NCBI RefSeq assembly: GCF_019049325.1
Contig: NZ_JAGMUO010000018.1
Coordinates: 1-57,101, forward strand
Direction: 5' to 3'
Length of the DNA: 57,101 nt
Source of the DNA: Streptomyces sp. AC512_CC834
GTDB lineage: Bacteria > Actinomycetota > Actinomycetes > Streptomycetales > Streptomycetaceae
Part shown: positions 1 through 9,421 of the stretch, piece by piece
Position numbering within the stretch: position 1 is the first letter of the stretch
How the letters are laid out: each line of letters starts with the position of its first letter
Made by a program: the position numbers and the translations under genes
Notes under the pieces: generated by a model
What the model was told of the DNA's origin: nothing
What the model saw: only the letters and a program-made list of their open reading frames with translations
Databases searched by the model: none

Positions 1-56
1 GGCGGGGGTGGCCCAGGGGGCGGCGGGGGCGCCTCGGACTGAGCCCGCGCACACGC

Positions 57-94
57 GAGAGCGGCCCGCCCCCACGGGGGAACGGGCCGCTCTC
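57..94 (-). terminator. Hairpin downstream of gcl
   Basis: Two perfectly complementary 12-base arms (57-68 and 83-94, GAGAGCGGCCCG and its complement) enclose a loop that can itself pair (CCCCC/GGGGG). It lies 20 bases beyond the gcl stop codon, where a terminator is expected. There is no U-tract, which is usual for Streptomyces terminators. Bases 1-56 hold nothing I can assign. Confidence 0.6.
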
Positions 95-114
95 GGTATT
101 CGGTACCCGGCGTG

Positions 115-1899
<1,785 letters not shown>

Positions 1900-1970
1900 C
1901 GAGTACTCCTGCTCCGGCTGTCGGATTCGCACTCCCGTCGCGCCCCGCGGTGAGCTTCTTCCGTAGCAAC

Positions 1971-1984
1971 TTCCGTATAGCGAA
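1971..1984. promoter_or_regulatory. IclR/AllR-like palindrome upstream of gcl
   Basis: TTCCGTATAGCGAA is an imperfect palindrome (TTCnnTATAnnGAA) in an AT-rich patch 72 bases upstream of the gcl start, between gcl and the divergent gene at 2047. Streptomyces gcl is reported to belong to the regulon of the IclR-type allantoin repressor AllR, and IclR proteins favour short palindromes of this kind. The link to AllR is inference. Confidence 0.4.
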
Positions 1985-2046
1985 ATTTGTTTTCTACGAT
2001 CTGGAAGTAATGTAAGTGGGCAGCCGAAGGCCGTCAAGGGAGGACG

Positions 2047-2733
2047 ATGGGGGTCATGTCCGAGACCATCTCGGTGTGCTGCACCGCCTGCGGGCGCCGG
2101 CACCGCTACACGGCACCGTCGTATCCCTGCGCGTGCGGGGCGCCCGTCGCCCCTGAGCTGGATCCGCGGGGGACGGCGACCGCGGTCACCCACCGGGCGT
2201 GGGACGAGGAGTGGATCGGGGTGCGCTGCGCGGCCTGCGGGGCCGAGAGCAGGTGGCCCCGGCCGGAGCTGGGCTGCCCGTGCGGGACGGTGCTGTGCGT
2301 ACCGGTGGACCGCACGGCCGCGGGCCGCTCCGGGCGCACCCCCGGTTCGCGGGTCCCGGCGCACCGGGCCGTCCCGATCCGCACCGCCCGCGACGCGGTC
2401 ACCGCCGCCGTCCTTTATCTGCGCGGGCTGGGCCACCGGGACGTGCGCCGCGCCGACCAGCGGCCCCTGTCCGGCATCGGGCTTGCGGCGCCCGGCATCG
2501 TCGTCCAGGTGGATCCGACGGTGGGCCCGGCCTCGGTGCGGGACGTGGAGCGCCTGTGGCTGACGGCGATGGCGGAGTCGGCGCGGTGCGTGTACTTCTC
2601 CCTGGCCGGGTACGCCGAGGACGCCCTGGTCCGCGCCGACCTGCTGGACGTGCCGCTCTTCGTGCTCGACCCGACGGGTGTGCCGCGTCCGGCGAACGCG
2701 CCGGCCGTGGCGCTGGACGCCACGGCCGGCTGA
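2047..2733 (+). CDS. Zinc-ribbon protein with Mrr/restriction-endonuclease-like C-terminal region
   Basis: 228 residues. The N-terminal 80 residues carry two Cys-pair zinc-ribbon motifs (CCTACG...CACG, then CAACG...CPCG). The C-terminal 110 residues ([19 protein letters not shown]...GIVVQVDP...FVLD) have the spacing of the Mrr-type fold, in which a QxK-like strand is followed by a helix and a strand ending in FxL-D. The usual catalytic Lys position appears to read Asp (QVD), so nuclease activity is doubtful. The start is uncertain: the ATG at 2047 is only 3 bases from GGAGG, and the in-frame ATG at 2056 is better spaced from it. Transcribed alone, divergent from gcl. I do not know a defined function; the fold assignment is by eye. 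Confidence 0.75.
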   Translation: MGVMSETISVCCTACGRRHRYTAPSYPCACGAPVAPELDPRGTATAVTHRAWDEEWIGVRCAACGAESRWPRPELGCPCGTVLCVPVDRTAAGRSGRTPGSRVPAHRAVPIRTARDAVTAAVLYLRGLGHRDVRRADQRPLSGIGLAAPGIVVQVDPTVGPASVRDVERLWLTAMAESARCVYFSLAGYAEDALVRADLLDVPLFVLDPTGVPRPANAPAVALDATAG

Positions 2734-2748
2734 GAACTGCTGCGGCGA

Positions 2749-4962
2749 CTACCGCGCCGCGTACCCGAAGGTGGTGCCGGAGGCGGGGAGACCGCCCTGT
2801 CCCGGCTGGTACACGGTGGGCGCCGCGTTGGGCTCGCCGAGGGTCACGTTGGACATCGGCAGGGCGTAGAGCGCGCCGGTGCCGGTCGGGCCGTAGGGCA
2901 TGCCGACGTACAGGTGGCTGCCGGTGAAGTGGATGCTGGAGCCGAGGCGCTGGTTCGCGCCGGGGGCCCCGGGGACGCCGTCGCCGTCGCCGGACTCGAT
3001 CCACTTGTCGTTGGCGCCCGGCGAGCCGAGCATCGAGAAGACGTGGACGGCGCCGGACTTGGCGGCCGTGCCGATCGCCTCGTCGGGCAGGCCTACGGCC
3101 ATCTTCATGGTCGCCTCGGTGCTCACCGCGCGCGGCGCGGTGTTGACGGCGGTCAGGGTGGCGCCGAAGTGGTCACCGGCCTCGGAGGTGCCGGAGACGT
3201 CGTCGTCGCCGGTGCCGGAGGAGTATCCGTCGAGCTGGGAGTAGGTGCCGGCGGCGGTGACGCGGAAGGTGATGACGCCGCCCGTCTCGGCCTTGCTGAC
3301 GCCGTTCACGTTCAGCGCCTCACCCGGCGAACCGACGGCGAGGATCGACTCGTCGGCGCTCGCCGCGCCCGACGGGCGGTACGGGGCCAGCGCCAGGGCC
3401 GCGCCGAAGCGGTCGCCCGCCTCGGCACCGCCGGAGACGGTGTCCAGGTCCTGGTCGAGGCCGAACAGCGGGGTGGGACGGTTCTCGCTGTTCAGCACGT
3501 GCGAGAAGACCGCGAGGTTGCCGGCCGCGGCGTCGCCGTTGATGGACTCGTTGGGCGCCCCGATGGCGAGGTGGTTGGCGTCGGCGGCGAGCACGGCGCC
3601 GAAGCCGTCGTTGGCCTGCACGGCGCCGGGCACGTCCAGCTTGTCCTGGTGGACGGAGACGTTGGTGCCGCCGCGCACGTAGAACGCCTCGCCCGCCTTG
3701 GCGAGGTCGCCGAGGCCCTCGCCGGGGGTGCCGATGAGGAGGAAGGGCTCACCGGCGGCGGTGGTGCCGGCCACGAGGGCCTGGCCCATCAGGTCACCGG
3801 TCTCGGGGGTGGAGGCGCTGATGGAGCCGTTGCCCGAGGCCTGCTCGAAGTGGGTGTTCTTGGTGGCGCCGGTGCCGAGGCCGCCGGGAGCGCCGTACAG
3901 GAGGTCGGCCATGCCCGCGTCCACGGCGTCGCCCAGGTTCTCCCCCGGGACGCCGACGGCCAGGTCGGTGCAGCCGTCCTCGTCGTAGTCGACGGTGTCG
4001 AAGGCCTGTCCGAAGAGGTCGTTCGTCTCGCCGGCGCCCGGGACCCAGTCGAGGTCCTGGTTGATCTCGGCGGTGCCCTTGCCGTCGCCGTACACGACGC
4101 GGATCAGGCCGGCCCTGGCGTCGCCGCCGACGGCCGCCTCGGGGTCGGCGATCGCGATGTCCTCGACGCCGTCGCAGTTGAAGTCGGTGACGCGGTTGGC
4201 GCCGGCCTTCGAGGCGATCCAGGAGCCGAGGTCGTCGACGCGGGTGGCGACGCCGCCGGTACGGGTCTCGGTGGCGTCGATGCCGAAGCAACCGCCCTGG
4301 TACGAGCGGCTGCTGAGGGCGGCGAGTTGTCCGGTGCCGTTCACCGTGCGCACCAGCGGGCCGCCGGTGTCGCCCATGCACGCGGCCACGCCGTCCTTGC
4401 CGGTCACCGTCGCGGTGGTGGCGTCGGCGGCGTCCACGGAGAAGGCACCGGTGTGCAGGTTCAGCGGCGCCCACTCGGTCTTCGTACGGCCGTAACCGGC
4501 GAGGGTCAGCTCCTCGCCCGCGGTGGGCGCGGCGGTGGCCAGGGCGATGGGGGTGACGTCGGTGACCGGGCGGTTCAGCCGGGCCAGGACCACGTCGCGG
4601 TCGGTGCGGGGCACCAGTTCCACGACCGTGCGGACCGCGCCCCCGGTGCCGGTGAGGTCGGCGCGGCCGATGGTCGCGGTGGTCGTGCGGGCCGGCTTGC
4701 CGGCGGGTACCGCGAGGCTCTCGGCGGGGTTGTCGGCGAAGCAACTGGCCGCGGTGAGCAGCCACTCGGTGTCGACCAGGACCCCGGAGCAGCCGCGGTC
4801 GTGGTCGCCGACGACGACCCGCGCCGTGTAGGCGTGCGTGGTGTCGGAGTCGGCGGAGGCGGGTCCCGTCACGGCGGTGGCGGGCACGGCGGTCATGACG
4901 AGCGGCCCCGCGGTCAGGGCCGCGACCAGTGCGGCGAGGCGCACGGATCTGGTGTGTCGCAT
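2749..4962 (-). CDS. Secreted FG-GAP repeat protein with degenerate trypsin-like domain
   Basis: 737 residues. A Sec-type signal peptide (MRHTRSVRLA, hydrophobic core to about residue 30, AXA-like cleavage site) is followed by an S1 trypsin-fold domain (about 45-250). After that come several FG-GAP/integrin-alpha-like repeats with Ca-binding DxDxD-type loops (DFNCDGVEDIAIADP, DYDEDGCTDLAVGVP and others) to the C-terminus, presumably a beta-propeller. The trypsin domain lacks the classical triad. The LTAAHC motif reads LTAASC (Ser73 for His), the GDSGGP motif reads GDTGGP (Thr199 for Ser), and only the Asp in DRDVVLARL (Asp123) remains. Such proteins are often annotated as secreted esterase or S1 peptidase; a binding or scaffold role is as likely. 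The ATG start has AAGGAA upstream. Monocistronic, with the small exported-protein gene 108 bases upstream. Confidence 0.9.
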   Translation of the reverse strand: MRHTRSVRLAALVAALTAGPLVMTAVPATAVTGPASADSDTTHAYTARVVVGDHDRGCSGVLVDTEWLLTAASCFADNPAESLAVPAGKPARTTTATIGRADLTGTGGAVRTVVELVPRTDRDVVLARLNRPVTDVTPIALATAAPTAGEELTLAGYGRTKTEWAPLNLHTGAFSVDAADATTATVTGKDGVAACMGDTGGPLVRTVNGTGQLAALSSRSYQGGCFGIDATETRTGGVATRVDDLGSWIASKAGANRVTDFNCDGVEDIAIADPEAAVGGDARAGLIRVVYGDGKGTAEINQDLDWVPGAGETNDLFGQAFDTVDYDEDGCTDLAVGVPGENLGDAVDAGMADLLYGAPGGLGTGATKNTHFEQASGNGSISASTPETGDLMGQALVAGTTAAGEPFLLIGTPGEGLGDLAKAGEAFYVRGGTNVSVHQDKLDVPGAVQANDGFGAVLAADANHLAIGAPNESINGDAAAGNLAVFSHVLNSENRPTPLFGLDQDLDTVSGGAEAGDRFGAALALAPYRPSGAASADESILAVGSPGEALNVNGVSKAETGGVITFRVTAAGTYSQLDGYSSGTGDDDVSGTSEAGDHFGATLTAVNTAPRAVSTEATMKMAVGLPDEAIGTAAKSGAVHVFSMLGSPGANDKWIESGDGDGVPGAPGANQRLGSSIHFTGSHLYVGMPYGPTGTGALYALPMSNVTLGEPNAAPTVYQPGQGGLPASGTTFGYAAR

Positions 4963-5023
4963 GGTTTGAGTTCCTTGGTGGGAGATCCGGCTGCGGCGTT
5001 CGGCTGGGCCGACTGAGCAGGCT

Positions 5024-5079
5024 GGGCACTACTTGCCGGGCATTACTTGCCGGGCACTACTCGCTGGGCACTACTTGGA
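5024..5079. repeat. Four tandem 14-bp repeats
   Basis: Unit GGGCACTACTTGCC is repeated at 5024, 5038, 5052 and 5066 with one to four changes per copy. The last copy overlaps the stop codon of the minus-strand gene ending at 5071, so the array sits just beyond that gene and before the FG-GAP gene. It looks like a replication-slippage minisatellite. Confidence 0.85.
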
Positions 5080-5613
5080 GGTCCTGATCTCCACCAGCAG
5101 ATGCTCACGGTTCTGCTCGTCGGCGCTCTCGCCCACCGGGGTCCAGGTGTTCTTCTCCAGGTCGAAGGACTTCTCCTCGTCCCCGACGGTCATGTCCACC
5201 TGCGTGTCGTAGTCGTTGCCCCGCATCGAGTACACGGCGGGGATCTCCAGCGTCAGCCAGCCCGAGTCGCCCACCGACTTGAAGCACACCTTCTCCGCGG
5301 TCCGCCGCGCCAGCACCTCGATGAACCCCGTCCCGCCGGCACAGTCCACCAGTGTGATGTGGCCGTCTCCGCGCTTGAGCAGGATGCCCTGCTCCGCCTC
5401 GATCCGGTCCGCCTGCGGGTAGTCGAAGTCCTCCACCGCGTACCCCGGTGCGTCGTCGGCGACAGCCACCGACGGGCCGCCGGCCGCGCCCTGGGGTACG
5501 GACGCCAGCACGCCCCACGCCAGGGCGCCCGCGGCGGCCGCCGCGATCAGGGTGCGCGCGACGATTCGTTTCCTCTTTCGTGAATTCGCCGCGACAACGA
5601 CGTTTTCTCTCAT
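5071..5613 (-). CDS. Small exported protein of unknown function
   Basis: 180 residues. The positively charged N-terminus (NSRKRKR) followed by a hydrophobic stretch (about residues 18-41, ending SVPQGAAGG) is a signal peptide or signal anchor. The mature part is acidic and has two Cys (VDCAGG and EKVCFKS) that could form one disulfide outside the cell. No catalytic motif is recognisable. AAGGAT lies upstream of the ATG. The stop codon falls inside a 14-bp tandem repeat. It could be co-transcribed with the downstream FG-GAP gene on the same strand, but no terminator or promoter settles this. Confidence 0.8.
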   Translation of the reverse strand: MRENVVVAANSRKRKRIVARTLIAAAAAGALAWGVLASVPQGAAGGPSVAVADDAPGYAVEDFDYPQADRIEAEQGILLKRGDGHITLVDCAGGTGFIEVLARRTAEKVCFKSVGDSGWLTLEIPAVYSMRGNDYDTQVDMTVGDEEKSFDLEKNTWTPVGESADEQNREHLLVEIRTSK

Positions 5614-5980
5614 GCCGATCCTTAATCAATTCACGGGCGGCCGAGTGTCCGCGTCCGGTCGATATTCCGGGGCGGAATTCACTCACGGTGCCGCCGAGCC
5701 TGACCATGGCACGTCAATCGCCTCACCGTGTCCACCTGCTGAACCACCGCAAACGGGGCGGCAGTTGAGGAGGCGGCGTGACGTCTCTCACGTTTTGCAA
5801 AGGTTGTGCGACCTTTCGTGAAGAACTTGTGTGGGTTGTTCACTGCATGCCGAGAAGATTGCTGACGTCGACTCACATTCCCTTATACGCAATTGATTTC
5901 CCCTTCGAAGCGCGCTCAAATAGGCACGGCCATCGCACGCATTCGCTGCCGCCACTCACGACGACGAGGACAACTCACCC
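5614..5980. promoter_or_regulatory. Divergent promoter region with inverted repeat
   Basis: 367 bases without a credible gene, clearly less GC-rich than its surroundings, between the divergent starts at 5613 and 5981. It contains AAAGGT-N6-ACCTTT (5799-5804 and 5811-5816), flanked by CACG and CGTG. This is a plausible operator for the ALF-repeat gene. The stretch 5870-5915 (CCTTATACGCAATTG and on) is AT-rich and promoter-like, but I cannot fix a -10/-35 pair. Confidence 0.45.
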
Positions 5981-8900
5981 ATGCAGACGATGTTCTGGAG
6001 CCGCAGACGGCTTCTCGGCGCGGTCGCCGCCACCACCGCCGTGGCCGCCGCTCCCCTCACGCTCGCGCGGCCCGCCCGGGCGGCCGACGCTCAGGACCCG
6101 GCGGACGGCTCGGCGGACGGCTCGCTCGTCCTGCCGGACACCGACCGGGCGAAGGTGGTCAAGGCCTGGTCCACGGGCGGCCGGGCCACCAAGGCCGCCG
6201 CCGCCTACGCGCTCTACGGCACCGACAGCGACATCCGGACGTTCCTCACCGAGACGCTGCCGAAGGTCCTCGCGGAGGACAACCGCGTCGCCGTCTCCCG
6301 GCTCATCTTCCGGGCCGGCAAGGGCACGCGTCGCGAGGCGTCCGCCGCGCTGGACAACGGCGACGCCGCCGTCGCGGCGTTCCTGGGCGAGGGGTACAAG
6401 CCCGCCCTGCTGGAGGACCTGGCGGTGACGACGTCCATCGTGTCGAGCACCGGCGGCAAGGGCGTCAGGCGCGAGGCCTCCGCCGCCCTCGACGCCAACA
6501 CCCAGCAGGCGCTGGAGGACTTCCTCACCGACGGCCAGTACGGCGCCGCCCTGGAGGACGCCCGGGTGCAGGTGGCCACGATGCTGGTCGGCGCCGGGCC
6601 CGAGGTGCAGAAGTACGCGGACCGCGCCCTGAGCGGCGAGGCGTCGGACATCCAGTGGTTCCTCGACACCGGCCAGCACATAGCCCGGGCCCGGGACCAG
6701 GAGTCGGCGACCATCGCCGAACTGGTGGCCGTGGTGGAGCGGGAGGGCAAGCAGGCCCAGGCCGAGACCGACCTCGCCGTCGAGGCCTCCGAGCGGGCCC
6801 TGACCGCCGCCCAGAAGGCCAAGGAAGCCGCGCAGAAGGCCGCCGCCGAGGCCGCCGCCGCCAAGGACGACGTACGCAGGTCCGCCGCGGCCGCCCGGAA
6901 GGCGGCCAATGCCGCCAAGGGCGCGGCGAACGCCGCCCGCGACGCCATCAGCGCCTCCAACGCCGCCGTGGTCGCCTCCCGCCGTGCCTCGTGGGCGGCG
7001 GCTGCCGCCTCCCAGGCCGCCGCAACGGCCGGCAACGCCGCCTCCCGGGCCTACAACGCCGCCATCGCCGCGTCGAAGGACGCCGGCAAGACCAAGGCGG
7101 CCAAGGACGCGGCCTTCGCCGCCCGCGACTGCGCCGAGAAGGCCAAGACCGCCGCCAGGGCCGCCGACTACGCGGCCGCCGCGGGCGCGCAGGCCGCCAA
7201 CGCCGGCAGCTCGGCCGCCTCCGCCGCCCGCAACTCGGCGGCCGCCGCGGGCGCCGCCGCGCAGGCCGCCGCGGCCTCCGGCGCCGCCCAGTCCGAGGCC
7301 AACGAGGCCAAGCGCCAGGCCGCCATCGCCACGACCGCGGCCAACCGCGCCACCAACGCCGCCTCCACGGCCCAGGCGCTCGCCAACACGGCCGCCGCCG
7401 CGGCGCGCAAGGCCCGTGACGCCGCCTACTCCGCGGCCGAGCACGCTCTGAAGGCCGCCGACGCGGCCGACGAGGCGGTCAAGTTCGCCGGCCAGGCCAT
7501 CGACTACGCCAACAAGTCCACCGCGCACGCCGGCGAGGCCGTGAAGGCGGCCAACAACGCCACCGAGGCCGTCGACGAGGCCATGGCGACCGAGAAGGCC
7601 GCGCGGGAGGCCGAACTGGCCCGGCTGGAGCAGGACAGGCTCCAGGGCATGGACGAGGCCCGGCTGCTGTCCGGGATCGAGGCTCAGGAGCAGGCCGAGT
7701 ACGACGACAAGCGCACGCAGGAGAAGCAGACCGCGCAGGCCCTCAAGGAGCTGATCGCCTCCGCCGAGAAGGCCCTGTTCGAGACCGGGGACCTGGCGCT
7801 CGCCGCCACCCTGGGCCGCCAGGCCGCCACAGGCCTGCTGGAGGCGAAGGGCGCCTGGACGCGACAGGCCGCCCAGTACGCGCTGGCCGGCAGCGACGAC
7901 GACCTGTACTCGTGGATCGACCTGGACCGGACCCTCGCCCAGAGCCAGGACGACCGGGAGACCGTCCTGCACATCGCCGAGATATCCAGCCCCGCCATCG
8001 CGCAGGCGGCGCAGGCGGCGCTGGAGAGCGACAGTTCGGCTGCCGTGGGCGATTTCCTGACCTCGGGAATGATCCGGGCGTCGCAGGACGACCGCAAGGT
8101 GCAGATCGCCCGCATCCTGAACGACAATCCCGGCAAGGCCGTCACCAAGGCGGCCAACGACGCCCTCGACGCCAACACCCCCGAGGCGGTCTCGGACTTC
8201 TTCGACCGCACCTACCCGGCGGCGGTGCGCGAGGACGACGCGGTGGCGACCTCCACGGCCCTCGCCAACGGGGGCGAGTACGTCAAGTCGTACGCCGAGG
8301 TGGCCCTCGAGGGTCCCACCTGGATGCGCCGGAACTTCGTCCAGGTCGTCCAGTACACGGCGGCCCAGCTCGACCACGACTCCGCCACCCACATCGCCGC
8401 GATCCGCGGGTCCATCGCCGCCGCCGCCAAGATCGCCCACACGGCGCAGGAGAACGCGGCGCTGGCGTCGAAGGCCGCGGCGGACGCCCGCGACGCCGCC
8501 GACCAGGCGAAGGAGTGGGCCGACAAGGCCATCGCCTCGGCGAAGGAGGCGGACAGCTACGCCGACCAGGCCAAGCAGAACGCCGACGCCGCCGACAAGT
8601 CCGCCGCCGACGCGAAGGCCTCGGCGAGCACCGCCAAGGCCGCCGCCGCGACCGCGCGCACCGCGTCCCGCTCGGCGAACTACTCCGCCAACAAGGCGAT
8701 CGACTCGGCCCGTTCGGCGCTCCAGTCCTCCTACAGCGCGCAGGCGTCGGCCGCCAGTGCCCGCCAGTCGGAACTGGAGGCCGGCCGGGACTCCAAGGCG
8801 GCCGCCGCGGCATCCAGCCAGGCGCGCGCCATCGTCGCCCAAAAGCGGGCGGCCGAGCAGGCCGAGGCCGCCCGCGAGGCCAAGGAGAAGGCGCAGCGGG

Positions 8901-9352
8901 AGCGGGACGAGGGCCGCAACCCGGCCAACAACGAGAGCAACGACGACATCCACCCGAACGGCACCGGTTCCGGCAAGGAGGACTGGTGGTCGGACGCAAG
9001 CTGGTGGGCCGACGCGGCCAACACCGTCAGCATCGCCTCGGGGTTCATCGCCGCCGGACTCGGTCTGGCCAGTCTGGTCTTCCCCCCGCTGGCCGTGGGT
9101 GCGGCGTTCTTCGGATACCTGTCCGTGGGCGCCGGCGCGCTGGGGGCGCTGTTCACCGGCCTCGAACACGGCTTCACCAGCGGTGAGTTCGTCAAGGCCA
9201 TCGGCGGGACCGCGCTGAACCTGGCCACCTTCGGCCGGGGCAAGCTCGTCCTCTCGGCCGGCAAGAAGGTGGCACCGGTGGTGCACAAGGTCGCCGAGGA
9301 GGGCAAGGAGCTGGTGTCCTCGATCACCGGCGGACTGTCCAACTTCTTCTGA
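5981..9352 (+). CDS. Exported ALF-repeat protein with long Ala-rich coiled coils
   Basis: 1123 residues. The N-terminus SRRRLLGAVAA plus a hydrophobic core ending in ARAADA looks like a Tat signal. Blocks resembling ALF repeats (units such as REASAALDANTQQALEDFL) occur near residues 50-240 and again near 670-800. Between them and after them (about 250-545 and 805-975) are Ala/Lys/Asp-rich heptad-like stretches with almost no helix breakers, predicted long coiled coils. The last 110 residues contain Trp-rich WWSDASWWADA followed by a glycine-rich hydrophobic segment (about 1013-1065) and a basic tail. I recall ALF repeats from actinobacterial exoproteins and polymorphic toxins. The C-terminal unit could be membrane-inserting or a toxin tip, but no known toxin fold is seen. 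The ATG at 5990 is an alternative start. The dual-nuclease gene follows 69 bases later. Confidence 0.85.
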   Translation: MQTMFWSRRRLLGAVAATTAVAAAPLTLARPARAADAQDPADGSADGSLVLPDTDRAKVVKAWSTGGRATKAAAAYALYGTDSDIRTFLTETLPKVLAEDNRVAVSRLIFRAGKGTRREASAALDNGDAAVAAFLGEGYKPALLEDLAVTTSIVSSTGGKGVRREASAALDANTQQALEDFLTDGQYGAALEDARVQVATMLVGAGPEVQKYADRALSGEASDIQWFLDTGQHIARARDQESATIAELVAVVEREGKQAQAETDLAVEASERALTAAQKAKEAAQKAAAEAAAAKDDVRRSAAAARKAANAAKGAANAARDAISASNAAVVASRRASWAAAAASQAAATAGNAASRAYNAAIAASKDAGKTKAAKDAAFAARDCAEKAKTAARAADYAAAAGAQAANAGSSAASAARNSAAAAGAAAQAAAASGAAQSEANEAKRQAAIATTAANRATNAASTAQALANTAAAAARKARDAAYSAAEHALKAADAADEAVKFAGQAIDYANKSTAHAGEAVKAANNATEAVDEAMATEKAAREAELARLEQDRLQGMDEARLLSGIEAQEQAEYDDKRTQEKQTAQALKELIASAEKALFETGDLALAATLGRQAATGLLEAKGAWTRQAAQYALAGSDDDLYSWIDLDRTLAQSQDDRETVLHIAEISSPAIAQAAQAALESDSSAAVGDFLTSGMIRASQDDRKVQIARILNDNPGKAVTKAANDALDANTPEAVSDFFDRTYPAAVREDDAVATSTALANGGEYVKSYAEVALEGPTWMRRNFVQVVQYTAAQLDHDSATHIAAIRGSIAAAAKIAHTAQENAALASKAAADARDAADQAKEWADKAIASAKEADSYADQAKQNADAADKSAADAKASASTAKAAAATARTASRSANYSANKAIDSARSALQSSYSAQASAASARQSELEAGRDSKAAAAASSQARAIVAQKRAAEQAEAAREAKEKAQRERDEGRNPANNESNDDIHPNGTGSGKEDWWSDASWWADAANTVSIASGFIAAGLGLASLVFPPLAVGAAFFGYLSVGAGALGALFTGLEHGFTSGEFVKAIGGTALNLATFGRGKLVLSAGKKVAPVVHKVAEEGKELVSSITGGLSNFF

Positions 9353-9421
9353 CCGGCTGGCCTGCCGGACACACCCGGCCGTCACCGGACAGCACGTCGC
9401 ACCCGAAAGGACAGTCCCACG

